Below, piece by piece: positions 13,975 through 20,992 of a stretch of DNA of 49,409 bases; position 1 is the first letter of the stretch; every line of letters starts with the position of its first letter. The notes beneath the pieces were generated by a model. It had not been told where the DNA came from and ran no database searches. It was given only the letters and a program-made list of their open reading frames with translations. Made by a program: the position numbers and the translations under genes. Source of the DNA: Owenweeksia sp964619125 (GTDB taxonomy: Bacteria; Bacteroidota; Bacteroidia; Flavobacteriales; Schleiferiaceae); NCBI GenBank assembly GCA_964619125.1, contig CAZUCA010000021.1:1-49409 (forward strand). The letters run 5' to 3'.

Positions 13975-16197
13975 GTGCAAAACCTCAATTTATCGGTCCC
14001 TGCCGACCAATTGACTGAACTTATCGGAGAGTATCTAAAAGGCAATTTTGAAGCCCGAGCTCCGGAACGAAATGGCAGTACCCACCCCAGTGTTATCGCC
14101 TTGAACCAGCTGGGAGCAGAACTCCTGCAGCGGCAAAAGGAAATTGAAAGAGAAAAGGCTCTATGGCAGGAAGTTGTCCGCCATACCCGCGACCTGGTAT
14201 ACACGGTCAATAGCTCATCAGTAAAGTCGCTGGTTGTTCATCCCGAATATGTCAGCCCACGCCTTAAGCAACTGCTGGGCTGTGCTGAAGGCTCGGCCTG
14301 CTTAATGCCCCAACAATGGGGAGAGGCTATTCACCCTGAGGATTGGGTTGGCTACGGCGCAACCCTTGAAAAAGCCTGGCAAGGTGTTCCCGGCAATTGT
14401 GAGTACCGGGTCAAAGACCAGCGCAGTGGTGAATATTCCTGGGTGTTAGATAACATTTGGCCTGCTTATGATGACCAGGGCAGGGTAGTGAAGGTGCATG
14501 GAGCGGTTCGGGATATTGCTGAGCGCAAAATGCAGGAAGAAACAGTGAGCTGTGCCCTCAAAGAAGTCAGCAGTACCGAGCGGATGTATTATTCCGCCAT
14601 GAAATCCAACGATCCCCGTAAAATTCTAGCGCTGTTGATCGAAAGTCTCAGCTCCATACCGGAGGTTACTGATTTGCAGTTCTACGATTATAATCACCGC
14701 GACGGTGCTCTTACTGTCCAAAGTCGTCGCTTTGAAATGCCGGCCATTGAACCTATTGTTCCTTCTGCTCAGCCCGATTCAATTTTGTGTAATATCCTCT
14801 ACGGTAACGATATAGTGATACTGGAGGAGGAGACAAAGATTCAGAAGCTGTTTCAGGAATTTCCGGCCGTGGCCCAAATTCATGCTCAAACCAGTGGCCG
14901 CCATGATCTCAGCGAGGTAAAGATGTTTGCTGCATTGCCAATTGCCTATGGCTGCGAGATTTTCGGCCTGATTACTTTTATTGGTGACAGTCCTTTACCA
15001 GAGTCCTGTAAGCATGCTATGAGCCGCTATATCAAGCGGGCTGCTTTTGCCTGGTCACAAATTGAGGCCGAGAATAAGCTCAATGCCAGAGGAAGGTTTT
15101 TGGAAACTATTCTTGAAAATGTGCCGGTGGAAATTGCGGTTTTTGATCAGGACCACAAATATGCCTACGTCAATTCCAAGTCGATCAGGAATGAGTCTAT
15201 GCGCAAGTGGATCATAGGCAAGGACGACTACGATTATATCAATAAGCGCCAACTCGATTCCACCATGGCTGATAAGCGGCGCGAAACCTTTTTAAAAGCC
15301 AGGGAGACAGGCATTGAGCAGGAATGGATCGATGAACACCCGCAGCCTGATGGTAGCCGTAAATACGTACTGCGCCATTATTCTCCTTTTTATGTGAATG
15401 GGGAACTGCGGAATGTAATTGGTTATGGGGTGGATATTACCCGCATGAAGAATGCACAATTGGAGCGCGAGCAACTGGTGAAGGAGCTGGGCAATCGCAT
15501 TAACCAGCTTATGCAATTCAATTCGGTGGTGTCGCACAACCTGCGGGCACCGGTAGCAAGTATTATGGGTTTGTGTAATCTCCTCGATATGTCGCTCAAT
15601 GAAAGTGAGAAAGACGAGGTGTTGGAGGGCATTCAGGCAACCGCCCATTCTATGGACGCTGTATTACGCGATTTGACCAATGTGCTGCAGGCTCAGTCAT
15701 CGATCAATCAAAGTCTGGAGAAAGTAGAACTGCGCGGGATTATTGAAAAGGTGAAAAACAATCTGCTGCTGCAGTTTAAGGAATCGGGTGCCGAAATGGA
15801 AGTTTCCATTGCTGAGGAGGCCAATGAAATCACTTCCATCAAGAGCTATCTACATAGTATTATGTTTAATCTGGTGGCCAACGCTATTAAGTATCGCAAC
15901 CCCGGGCGTCAGCTGACTATTGCTGTGGAAGCGGCCATTGAAGGGGATATGCTGCACATCCGGGTAAAGGACAATGGACTGGGTATTGACCTGGAGCGCC
16001 ATGGTGATTCCATTTTCGGTCTATACAAGCGCTTTCACTACGAAGTGGGAGGCCAGGGGCTGGGCCTTCATCTTTCCAAGGCTCAGACTGAAACCCTGGG
16101 CGGGACGATTAGTGTTGAAAGTAAAGCAGGTGAGGGAAGTTGCTTTGAGGTGATTATTCCCCGCCAGTACCGTGGGCCCTTGGCGGAATTGACTTAA
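13975..16197 (+). CDS. Soluble PAS-GAF-PAS sensor histidine kinase within the cluster
   Basis: The 740-residue protein begins at GTG and has no membrane helices, so it should sense a cytoplasmic signal. Reading along it: a short N-terminal helical region, a PAS/PAC domain (about 62-188, ending VRDIAERK), a GAF-like domain (about 205-365), a second PAS (about 375-500, ending GYGVDITRMK), a dimerisation domain with the phospho-accepting His521 in VVSHNLRAPVAS, and an ATPase domain with NLVANAIKYRNPG, DNGLGID and GQGLGLHLSK. No response regulator is encoded nearby. Its placement between the synthase and the fatty-acid genes suggests that it regulates, or is at least expressed with, the pathway. 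Confidence 0.92.
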   Translation: MQNLNLSVPADQLTELIGEYLKGNFEARAPERNGSTHPSVIALNQLGAELLQRQKEIEREKALWQEVVRHTRDLVYTVNSSSVKSLVVHPEYVSPRLKQLLGCAEGSACLMPQQWGEAIHPEDWVGYGATLEKAWQGVPGNCEYRVKDQRSGEYSWVLDNIWPAYDDQGRVVKVHGAVRDIAERKMQEETVSCALKEVSSTERMYYSAMKSNDPRKILALLIESLSSIPEVTDLQFYDYNHRDGALTVQSRRFEMPAIEPIVPSAQPDSILCNILYGNDIVILEEETKIQKLFQEFPAVAQIHAQTSGRHDLSEVKMFAALPIAYGCEIFGLITFIGDSPLPESCKHAMSRYIKRAAFAWSQIEAENKLNARGRFLETILENVPVEIAVFDQDHKYAYVNSKSIRNESMRKWIIGKDDYDYINKRQLDSTMADKRRETFLKARETGIEQEWIDEHPQPDGSRKYVLRHYSPFYVNGELRNVIGYGVDITRMKNAQLEREQLVKELGNRINQLMQFNSVVSHNLRAPVASIMGLCNLLDMSLNESEKDEVLEGIQATAHSMDAVLRDLTNVLQAQSSINQSLEKVELRGIIEKVKNNLLLQFKESGAEMEVSIAEEANEITSIKSYLHSIMFNLVANAIKYRNPGRQLTIAVEAAIEGDMLHIRVKDNGLGIDLERHGDSIFGLYKRFHYEVGGQGLGLHLSKAQTETLGGTISVESKAGEGSCFEVIIPRQYRGPLAELT

Positions 16198-16246
16198 AGT
16201 GCAAGCGGGATTTGAGAAGGTCGCCCAGGTGTCCTAAGTTAGAGCT

Positions 16247-17062
16247 ATGAAAAAATGGGCTTTAATATTAGGCGGCAGCAGCGGCATGGGACTGGCTTCA
16301 GCGAAAAAGCTGGCGGCAGAAGGCTTTAACCTTTGTCTGCTTTACCGGGCCAGAAAGGCCGATCAGGACAGGCTAGAGCTGGCTTTTGAAAATCTGCGTA
16401 CACTGGGTAGCGAATTGCTGGCCTTTAATAGTGATGCTTTACGCGATACAGTAAGAACAGAAGTGTTCAGGGAGTTAAAGGCCCGCGGAATAAAAATTTC
16501 CCTTCTGCTCCATTCGGTGGCGCGGGGCAACCTTAAACTTATGGCAGCTATCAAAAATGAGGACATGCTGCCGGTAGGGCTGCAAACTGCTTTTCACCAA
16601 CAAACAGACTATCTCCGTGAAGATGATTTTTTGCTTACCACTCAGGCCATGGCGATAAGCTATTACAGTTGGGCCAGGGGCCTGCTGGATGGCGGGCTGT
16701 TTACCGATGAGGCGCTATGTCTGGCCCTCACCAGTGAGGGCGGACGCAAGGCCTGGCGGAACTATGCTGCCGTGGCGGCGGCCAAAGCTTCCCTCGAGGC
16801 TATTTCACGCAATATGGCCCTTGAATTTGCCCAGCACGGGCTGCGCTCCAATGTGCTACAACCGGGCGTAACTGATACCCCTTCATTGCGCATGATTCCC
16901 GGCAGCGAATATTTGAAAAAGCAATCGATTCAGCGCAACCCCTTTGGTCGCCTCACCCGGCCGGAAGATGTGGCCAATGTGGTTTACCTGCTGACAAAAT
17001 CTGAAGCCGCCTGGATCAATGGTGCCCTGATTCCGGTTGATGGGGGAGAGTCGATTACATGA
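16247..17062 (+). CDS. FabI-like enoyl-ACP reductase (SDR) of the cluster
   Basis: The 271-residue short-chain dehydrogenase has the cofactor motif GGSSGMG (9-15) and a catalytic Tyr173 followed by Lys180. That Tyr-x6-Lys spacing is the one used by enoyl-ACP reductases of the FabI/FabL type rather than the Tyr-x3-Lys of ketoreductases. The C-terminal GALIPVDGG strand is typical of the superfamily. It would supply the final reduction of an acyl chain built by the cluster's own ketosynthase and dehydratase. The next gene overlaps it by four bases (ATGA), implying translational coupling. Confidence 0.85.
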   Translation: MKKWALILGGSSGMGLASAKKLAAEGFNLCLLYRARKADQDRLELAFENLRTLGSELLAFNSDALRDTVRTEVFRELKARGIKISLLLHSVARGNLKLMAAIKNEDMLPVGLQTAFHQQTDYLREDDFLLTTQAMAISYYSWARGLLDGGLFTDEALCLALTSEGGRKAWRNYAAVAAAKASLEAISRNMALEFAQHGLRSNVLQPGVTDTPSLRMIPGSEYLKKQSIQRNPFGRLTRPEDVANVVYLLTKSEAAWINGALIPVDGGESIT

Positions 17063-17517
17063 AAGATTTTCAATACATAATTGATCAATTGCCCTATCGC
17101 CGGCCCTTCCTGTTTGTTGATGAGCTTAGCCAGCTGGATGACGAGGGGGTAGAGGGTTATTACCGCTTCCGCGAGGACGAATACTTTTACCATGGACATT
17201 TTGTGGGGCAGCCGGTGACACCGGGAGTCATCCTAACCGAATGCATGGCGCAGATTGGCTTGGTGTGCCTGGGGATATATTTAGTTCAAAGATTAAAGCT
17301 GAAGGGGCAAAGTTCAGTTTTAAAACCAGAACGATTGGGGATTGCCTTCTCAGAATCACAGGTGGTTTTTGAAAAGGCGGTGTTTCCTGGCGAGAAGGTG
17401 AAGGTGTTTTCCCGCAAAAAATACTGGCGATTGGGCAAGCTCAAATGTGCGGTGGAGATGTTTAATGAGTCAGGAGAGAGAGTATGCTATGGAACCTTAA
17501 GTGGCTTAATCGGGTAA
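17059..17517 (+). CDS. FabZ-like 3-hydroxyacyl-ACP dehydratase
   Basis: The 152-residue hot-dog fold protein carries the FabZ signature HGHFVGQPVTPGVILTE, with catalytic His47 and Glu61, followed by the central helix CMAQIGLVCLG. It removes water from 3-hydroxyacyl-ACP. It is translationally coupled to the enoyl reductase by a four-base overlap, and 21 bases separate it from the ketosynthase gene. A separate housekeeping FabZ would be expected elsewhere, usually fused or next to LpxC in this phylum, so this copy is probably dedicated to the cluster. Confidence 0.88.
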   Translation: MKDFQYIIDQLPYRRPFLFVDELSQLDDEGVEGYYRFREDEYFYHGHFVGQPVTPGVILTECMAQIGLVCLGIYLVQRLKLKGQSSVLKPERLGIAFSESQVVFEKAVFPGEKVKVFSRKKYWRLGKLKCAVEMFNESGERVCYGTLSGLIG

Positions 17518-17538
17518 TTATGGGTATACCAAAGCTTA

Positions 17539-18828
17539 ATGAAGAACAACAATAGTCGTGTGGTTATTACTGGTTTGGGTGCCGTGGCTCCTAATGCTAT
17601 TGGCCTGAAGGCATTTCAACGGGTACTTGAAGAAGGTCGCTCGGGCATTCGCCATTTCTCCGCATTAGAAGAATTGAACTTTCGCTGCACCGTGGGCGGG
17701 CAGCCTGAAATTTCTGAGGACCTGCTGCAGGAAAAATTTACTGCTCTCGAGCAAAAGCGACTGACCGCATCCGGGGTTCTGTATGGCGCCCTGGCGGGCC
17801 TGGAGGCCTGGCAGGATGCTGGTTTAAATATTCCCGCTGACTCCGAAACTGAACCGCGATGGGAGTGGGGCTGCCTCTTTGGCGCTGGTCTCACTGGCAT
17901 CGACGTGTTGCGGGAGTCTATCTATAAAACAGACGACGGTAAGGTGCGCAAACTGGGTACCACGGCGGTGGAGCAGACCATGCCCAGTGGCATCAGTGCC
18001 TGGCTGGGTGGTAAATTGGGATTGGGAAACCTGGTGAGCAGTAATGCCTCCGCTTGCTCTACCGGCACCGAATCGATCTTGATGGCGGCCGAACGCATTC
18101 GCAATGGTCAGGCGCAACTGATGCTGGCCGGCAGTTGCGATGCCGGTGGCCCCTACGTATGGGGTGGTTTTGACTCGATGCGGGTACTTACCTATAGGCA
18201 TAATCATGAGCCGGAAAAGGCCTCACGACCGATGGCGGCCGATGCCTCGGGTTTTGTACCGGGTTGTGGGGCAGGGGCGATGGTGCTCGAGAGTTTGGAA
18301 TCGGCACTGGGGCGTGGCGCCAGAATTTATGGCGAGGTGTTGGGGGGCTTCAGTAATTCCGGAGGGCAGCGTGGTAAAGGCTCTATGACTGCTCCCAACC
18401 CGCTGGGGGTGCAAAAATGCATTGAAGGCGCCCTGGCCAATGCTGGCATTTCCGGCAACGAGGTTGACCTGCTGTGCGGCCACCTCACTTCCACCATGGG
18501 CGATCCCCTGGAAGTGGAAAACTGGAGTATAGCCCTGGGTCGCAGTGGCAGTGATTTTCCCTTAATCAACAGCCTGAAATCCCTTACCGGGCATTGCCTC
18601 AGTGCCGCCGGCTCGGTAGAGTCGGTGGCGGCGGTTTTACAATTGCATCATGGCTTTGTACAGGGCAACCGCAATTGTGAGACGGTACACCCGGATATAC
18701 TTTCTGTTATTGATGATAGTTGCATACCCCGTACTGCCATGCAACGCGAAAATCTTATTATTGCTAAGTCGAGCTTTGGCTTTGGCGATGTAAACTCCTG
18801 TATCATTTTTAAGCACTATACCGCATGA
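17539..18828 (+). CDS. KAS II-like beta-ketoacyl-ACP synthase
   Basis: The 429-residue thiolase-fold enzyme has the nucleophile Cys173 in SSNASACSTGTES, and His315 and His352 in CGHLTSTMGDPLE and KSLTGHCLSAAGS, giving the Cys-His-His triad with the supporting Lys347. In place of the usual THGTGT loop it reads GHLTST, a divergence shared by many secondary-metabolism synthases. It elongates ACP-bound acyl chains by condensation with malonyl-ACP. Its stop overlaps the start of the ACP gene by four bases, implying a stoichiometric pair. Confidence 0.92.
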   Translation: MKNNNSRVVITGLGAVAPNAIGLKAFQRVLEEGRSGIRHFSALEELNFRCTVGGQPEISEDLLQEKFTALEQKRLTASGVLYGALAGLEAWQDAGLNIPADSETEPRWEWGCLFGAGLTGIDVLRESIYKTDDGKVRKLGTTAVEQTMPSGISAWLGGKLGLGNLVSSNASACSTGTESILMAAERIRNGQAQLMLAGSCDAGGPYVWGGFDSMRVLTYRHNHEPEKASRPMAADASGFVPGCGAGAMVLESLESALGRGARIYGEVLGGFSNSGGQRGKGSMTAPNPLGVQKCIEGALANAGISGNEVDLLCGHLTSTMGDPLEVENWSIALGRSGSDFPLINSLKSLTGHCLSAAGSVESVAAVLQLHHGFVQGNRNCETVHPDILSVIDDSCIPRTAMQRENLIIAKSSFGFGDVNSCIIFKHYTA

Positions 18829-19085
18829 CCCGCACCGAAATTGAAGCCAAGCTGAAAGAAATTATCAAGCCCTACGTACAAAACGATGAGGCTTTTCAAA
18901 ACCTGAATGAGGATATGGACCTGATGCAGGACTTGCAAATAAATTCCGCCCACCTGGTGGACATTATTCTCGATATGGAGGAGGCCTTTGATATTCAGAT
19001 CGACGATGACACCGCTGAAAGTATGCTTACAGTGGGGGCGGCTATTGATACCACCCAACGACTGCTGCAGGAGCAGGAGGCGTGA
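18825..19085 (+). CDS. Acyl carrier protein of the cluster
   Basis: The 86-residue acidic protein has the four-helix carrier-protein pattern, with Ser41 in LQINSAHLVDIIL as the expected phosphopantetheine site. The classical Asp-Ser-Leu is replaced by Asn-Ser-Ala, so this is a diverged carrier that may be read by specific partners only. It ends the cluster and is translationally coupled to the ketosynthase. A dedicated ACP with ketosynthase, dehydratase and enoyl reductase, but no obvious ketoreductase or malonyl transferase, suggests that those two steps come from the housekeeping FAS. Confidence 0.88.
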   Translation: MTRTEIEAKLKEIIKPYVQNDEAFQNLNEDMDLMQDLQINSAHLVDIILDMEEAFDIQIDDDTAESMLTVGAAIDTTQRLLQEQEA

Positions 19086-19152
19086 GGAGGGGGTAGCTAA
19101 TTTCACAAATGGCCTTGTCGAGAGAAATAACTAATTAAGCCATATGAGATAG

Positions 19153-19190
19153 GTGTCAGGCTGAGCGATAGTCGAAGCCTGGCTCACGAC
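19153..19190. repeat. REP-like palindrome, copy 1
   Basis: The segment holds CAGGCT (19157-19162) and AGCCTG (19176-19181) as inverted arms around GAGCGATAGTCGA. It sits between the convergent cluster and CvfB gene and is related to the palindrome at 20835-20880. Such TCAGGCTGAGC...GTCGAAG units resemble dispersed intergenic REP elements. It may also act as a terminator, although no T-tract follows. Confidence 0.5.
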
Positions 19191-19199
19191 TCATTGGCC

Positions 19200-20027
19200 T
19201 CACAACAACCTTACCCCACCTTCCTCAAGGCTGATCAGCTTTTGCTTGTAAAGGCTGCCAATAGCTTTTTTAAAGGTCTTTTTGCTCATCTGTAGTTGAG
19301 CGGTAATCTCTTCGGGAGCACTCTTGTCGTGGAGGGGCAGGAAGCCTTCATTTTTTTCCAGTGCGCTTAAAATCTTCTGTGCGTTTGGTTCTACGTGGCC
19401 GTAACCGGGCTTTTGCAGGCTGACATCAATTTTACCGTCTTCACGAATGTTTTTGATGTAGCCTTTTTTACGGTTGCCAATGTGGAGATGGTCGTACACC
19501 TCATTTTCATACACCAGTCCCATATAGCGGTTATTGATAACCACCTTGTACCCCAGGTCGGTTTGCGCGACGATCAAAAGATCAACCTCGTCCTTCGGGC
19601 TTAATTCCTGATCAGGCTTTTCGGCAAACTTATCCACCTTGCCAGAGGCCGTAATGCGCCCCGTTTTTTCGTCGATGTAGACGTACACCACGTACCACTG
19701 GCCGGCTTCCATGCGCTCCTGTTGTTCCTTGAAGGGCACAAACAGGTCCTTTTCCATTCCCCAATCCATAAAGGCGCCCAACTTGGTCATCTGCCTGACC
19801 TGCAGAAAGGCGAAGTCACCAACAGTGGCCTTGGGTGGCAGGGTGGTCGCAATGGGACGTTCTTCGTTATCCCGGTATATAAAGACTTCTACTTTCTCAC
19901 CTTCGCTTACTCCTTTGGGTACCCACTTCATGGGCAGCAGCACCCGCTCACCGTTTTCATCTTCTAAAAAAAGACCAACGCTGGTGTAGCTGGCGGCGGT
20001 AAGGAGGTTGTGTTTTCCTAAATCCAT
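19200..20027 (-). CDS. cvfB: CvfB-family S1 RNA-binding protein
   Basis: The 275-residue protein has N-terminal S1-like beta-barrel units (MDLGKHNLLTAASYTSVGLFLEDENG, and FLQVRQMTKLGAFMDWGMEKDLFVPF), a further S1-like region around VDLLIVAQTDLGYKVVINNRYMG, and a C-terminal winged-helix segment (ALEKNEGFLPLHDKSAPEEITAQL). This is the arrangement of CvfB/YitL, a conserved RNA-binding virulence-factor regulator in Gram-positives. In Bacteroidota its target is unknown. Length matches the family (about 280). Transcribed alone. Confidence 0.9.
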   Translation of the reverse strand: MDLGKHNLLTAASYTSVGLFLEDENGERVLLPMKWVPKGVSEGEKVEVFIYRDNEERPIATTLPPKATVGDFAFLQVRQMTKLGAFMDWGMEKDLFVPFKEQQERMEAGQWYVVYVYIDEKTGRITASGKVDKFAEKPDQELSPKDEVDLLIVAQTDLGYKVVINNRYMGLVYENEVYDHLHIGNRKKGYIKNIREDGKIDVSLQKPGYGHVEPNAQKILSALEKNEGFLPLHDKSAPEEITAQLQMSKKTFKKAIGSLYKQKLISLEEGGVRLL

Positions 20028-20029
20028 GT

Positions 20030-20090
20030 GAGGTGGGTGTAAAGTTTTAAGATTTTAAAGTTTTAAAGTCTCAAGCCTGCCTGTTAGTCT
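20030..20090. repeat. Low-complexity AAAGTTTTAA repeat
   Basis: Between the CvfB start and the ParDE region, three imperfect copies of AAGTTTTAA/GATTTTAA run from about 20041 to 20070. The rest of 20091-20270 holds no gene, terminator or promoter that I can support. Confidence 0.4.
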
Positions 20091-20270
20091 CTAATCAGAG
20101 CAGGTTTTAAGGTATCAAGCCATTTAGGCTGCAAAGGACTGCCGCAGGGTTTGCAAAGATGGGAAGATTTCGGATAAAGGAAGGAGAGTCTGTAAAGGTC
20201 CCCATTTATAAGTCCTTAGCCTAATCTTGATTGAGGAGAAAGGCCGTGGATAGAAGGTTGCTTCCTGAAC

Positions 20271-20558
20271 TTATACAAATCGGGTAATATCCCGGCTACC
20301 ATGCAGGATTCTCACAATCCACACTTCCTAATTCTTGATCCGGTAGAATACTACATGACTTTCATTGGCTAGACTCAGCAAGCCTTTCCTAACTTCAGGC
20401 CTTGGTCGTCCCAGGCCCGGGTTGATTGAAAGTTGGAGAAACAATTTGTGAAATGAATGCAGTTATCTAATAGCCTGATCAAGTCCGAACTTCATAACCG
20501 AAAATTCAAAGACTTGGTCTAAATCCTGTCCAGCGGCTTTCGTTAAAACATAAGCCAT
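20271..20558 (-). pseudogene. ParE-family toxin, broken by two in-frame stop codons
   Basis: A continuous 96-codon frame from ATG at 20558 to TAA at 20271-20273 encodes a ParE-like RelE-superfamily toxin, but has TAA at codon 32 (20463-20465) and TAG at codon 77 (20328-20330). Around the stops the protein is recognisable: LTKAAGQDLDQVFEFSV at the N-terminus, NPGLGRPRPEVRKGLLS in the middle, and VWIVRILHGSRDITRF at the end, with the Arg-rich C-terminal strand typical of ParE. It begins three bases after the end of the ParD gene, the normal antitoxin-toxin order. Absence of frameshifts suggests recent inactivation by point mutations. Sequencing error at two sites is possible but unlikely. Confidence 0.8.
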
Positions 20559-20561
20559 GCA

Positions 20562-20795
20562 TTACTTCCTATAACGCTCCTGCTTCTCAGCGACTATATC
20601 GAGTACCGATTTGGAACTGGCCTGGTTATCCCAGCCTTTGGCAATTTCCTGCTGCAACTCCTGCAGAACTTTATTGCGATACAGTTGATGCAAACGTAGC
20701 GCCTCCCGCACCAGTTCGCTGGCATTTTGATAATCCCATCCTGATACCTGGCTGGCAATATACTCTTCCTGCTTTTTGGTCAGACTGACATTCAT
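20562..20795 (-). CDS. ParD-family antitoxin (orphaned by toxin decay)
   Basis: The 77-residue protein has a ribbon-helix-helix N-terminus (MNVSLTKKQEEYIASQVSG, then a helix ELVREALRLHQLYR), typical of ParD, and a C-terminal helical region that should bind the toxin (LQELQQEIAKGWDNQ). I start it at the ATG at 20795, because the longer frame to 20870 runs through a REP-like palindrome (20835-20880). The frame ends just ahead of the broken ParE toxin. Intact antitoxin beside a broken toxin is a common decay route; it could still repress its own promoter or block related toxins. Confidence 0.85.
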   Translation of the reverse strand: MNVSLTKKQEEYIASQVSGWDYQNASELVREALRLHQLYRNKVLQELQQEIAKGWDNQASSKSVLDIVAEKQERYRK

Positions 20796-20834
20796 GGCTT
20801 TGTCGATATTTAGCAAATATAGCCATAATACGAT

Positions 20835-20880
20835 GTCAGCCTTCGATACGGCTTCTCTCCGTTCAGCCACTCAGGCTGAC
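20835..20880. repeat. REP-like palindrome, copy 2
   Basis: GTCAGCCT (20835-20842) pairs perfectly with AGGCTGAC (20873-20880), and the interior includes TTCGATACGGCTTC. It is related to the unit at 19153-19190 (both contain the TCAGGCTGA and TCGAAG motifs, read on opposite strands). It sits just upstream of the ParD start. Confidence 0.5.
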
Positions 20881-20934
20881 TACTAAGCTCATAGCATGGA
20901 ATTTGATTTCAATTAAAGTATTCCCCAGATCTCC

Positions 20935-20992
20935 CTTGATACCTGATACTTTCTACCAAATACTAACTACTCAATACTCCTTACTAACTACT
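20935..20992. repeat. Degenerate TACT-rich short repeat
   Basis: Imperfect repeats of the type ACTAACTACT occur from about 20957 to 20990, just beyond the Tex stop. The rest of the gap between Tex and ParD holds only the REP-like palindrome. Confidence 0.35.

Noticed and set aside
20935..20992. TACT-rich repeat as a CRISPR array
   Set aside because: The units are degenerate, about 10 bases long and lack regular spacers.
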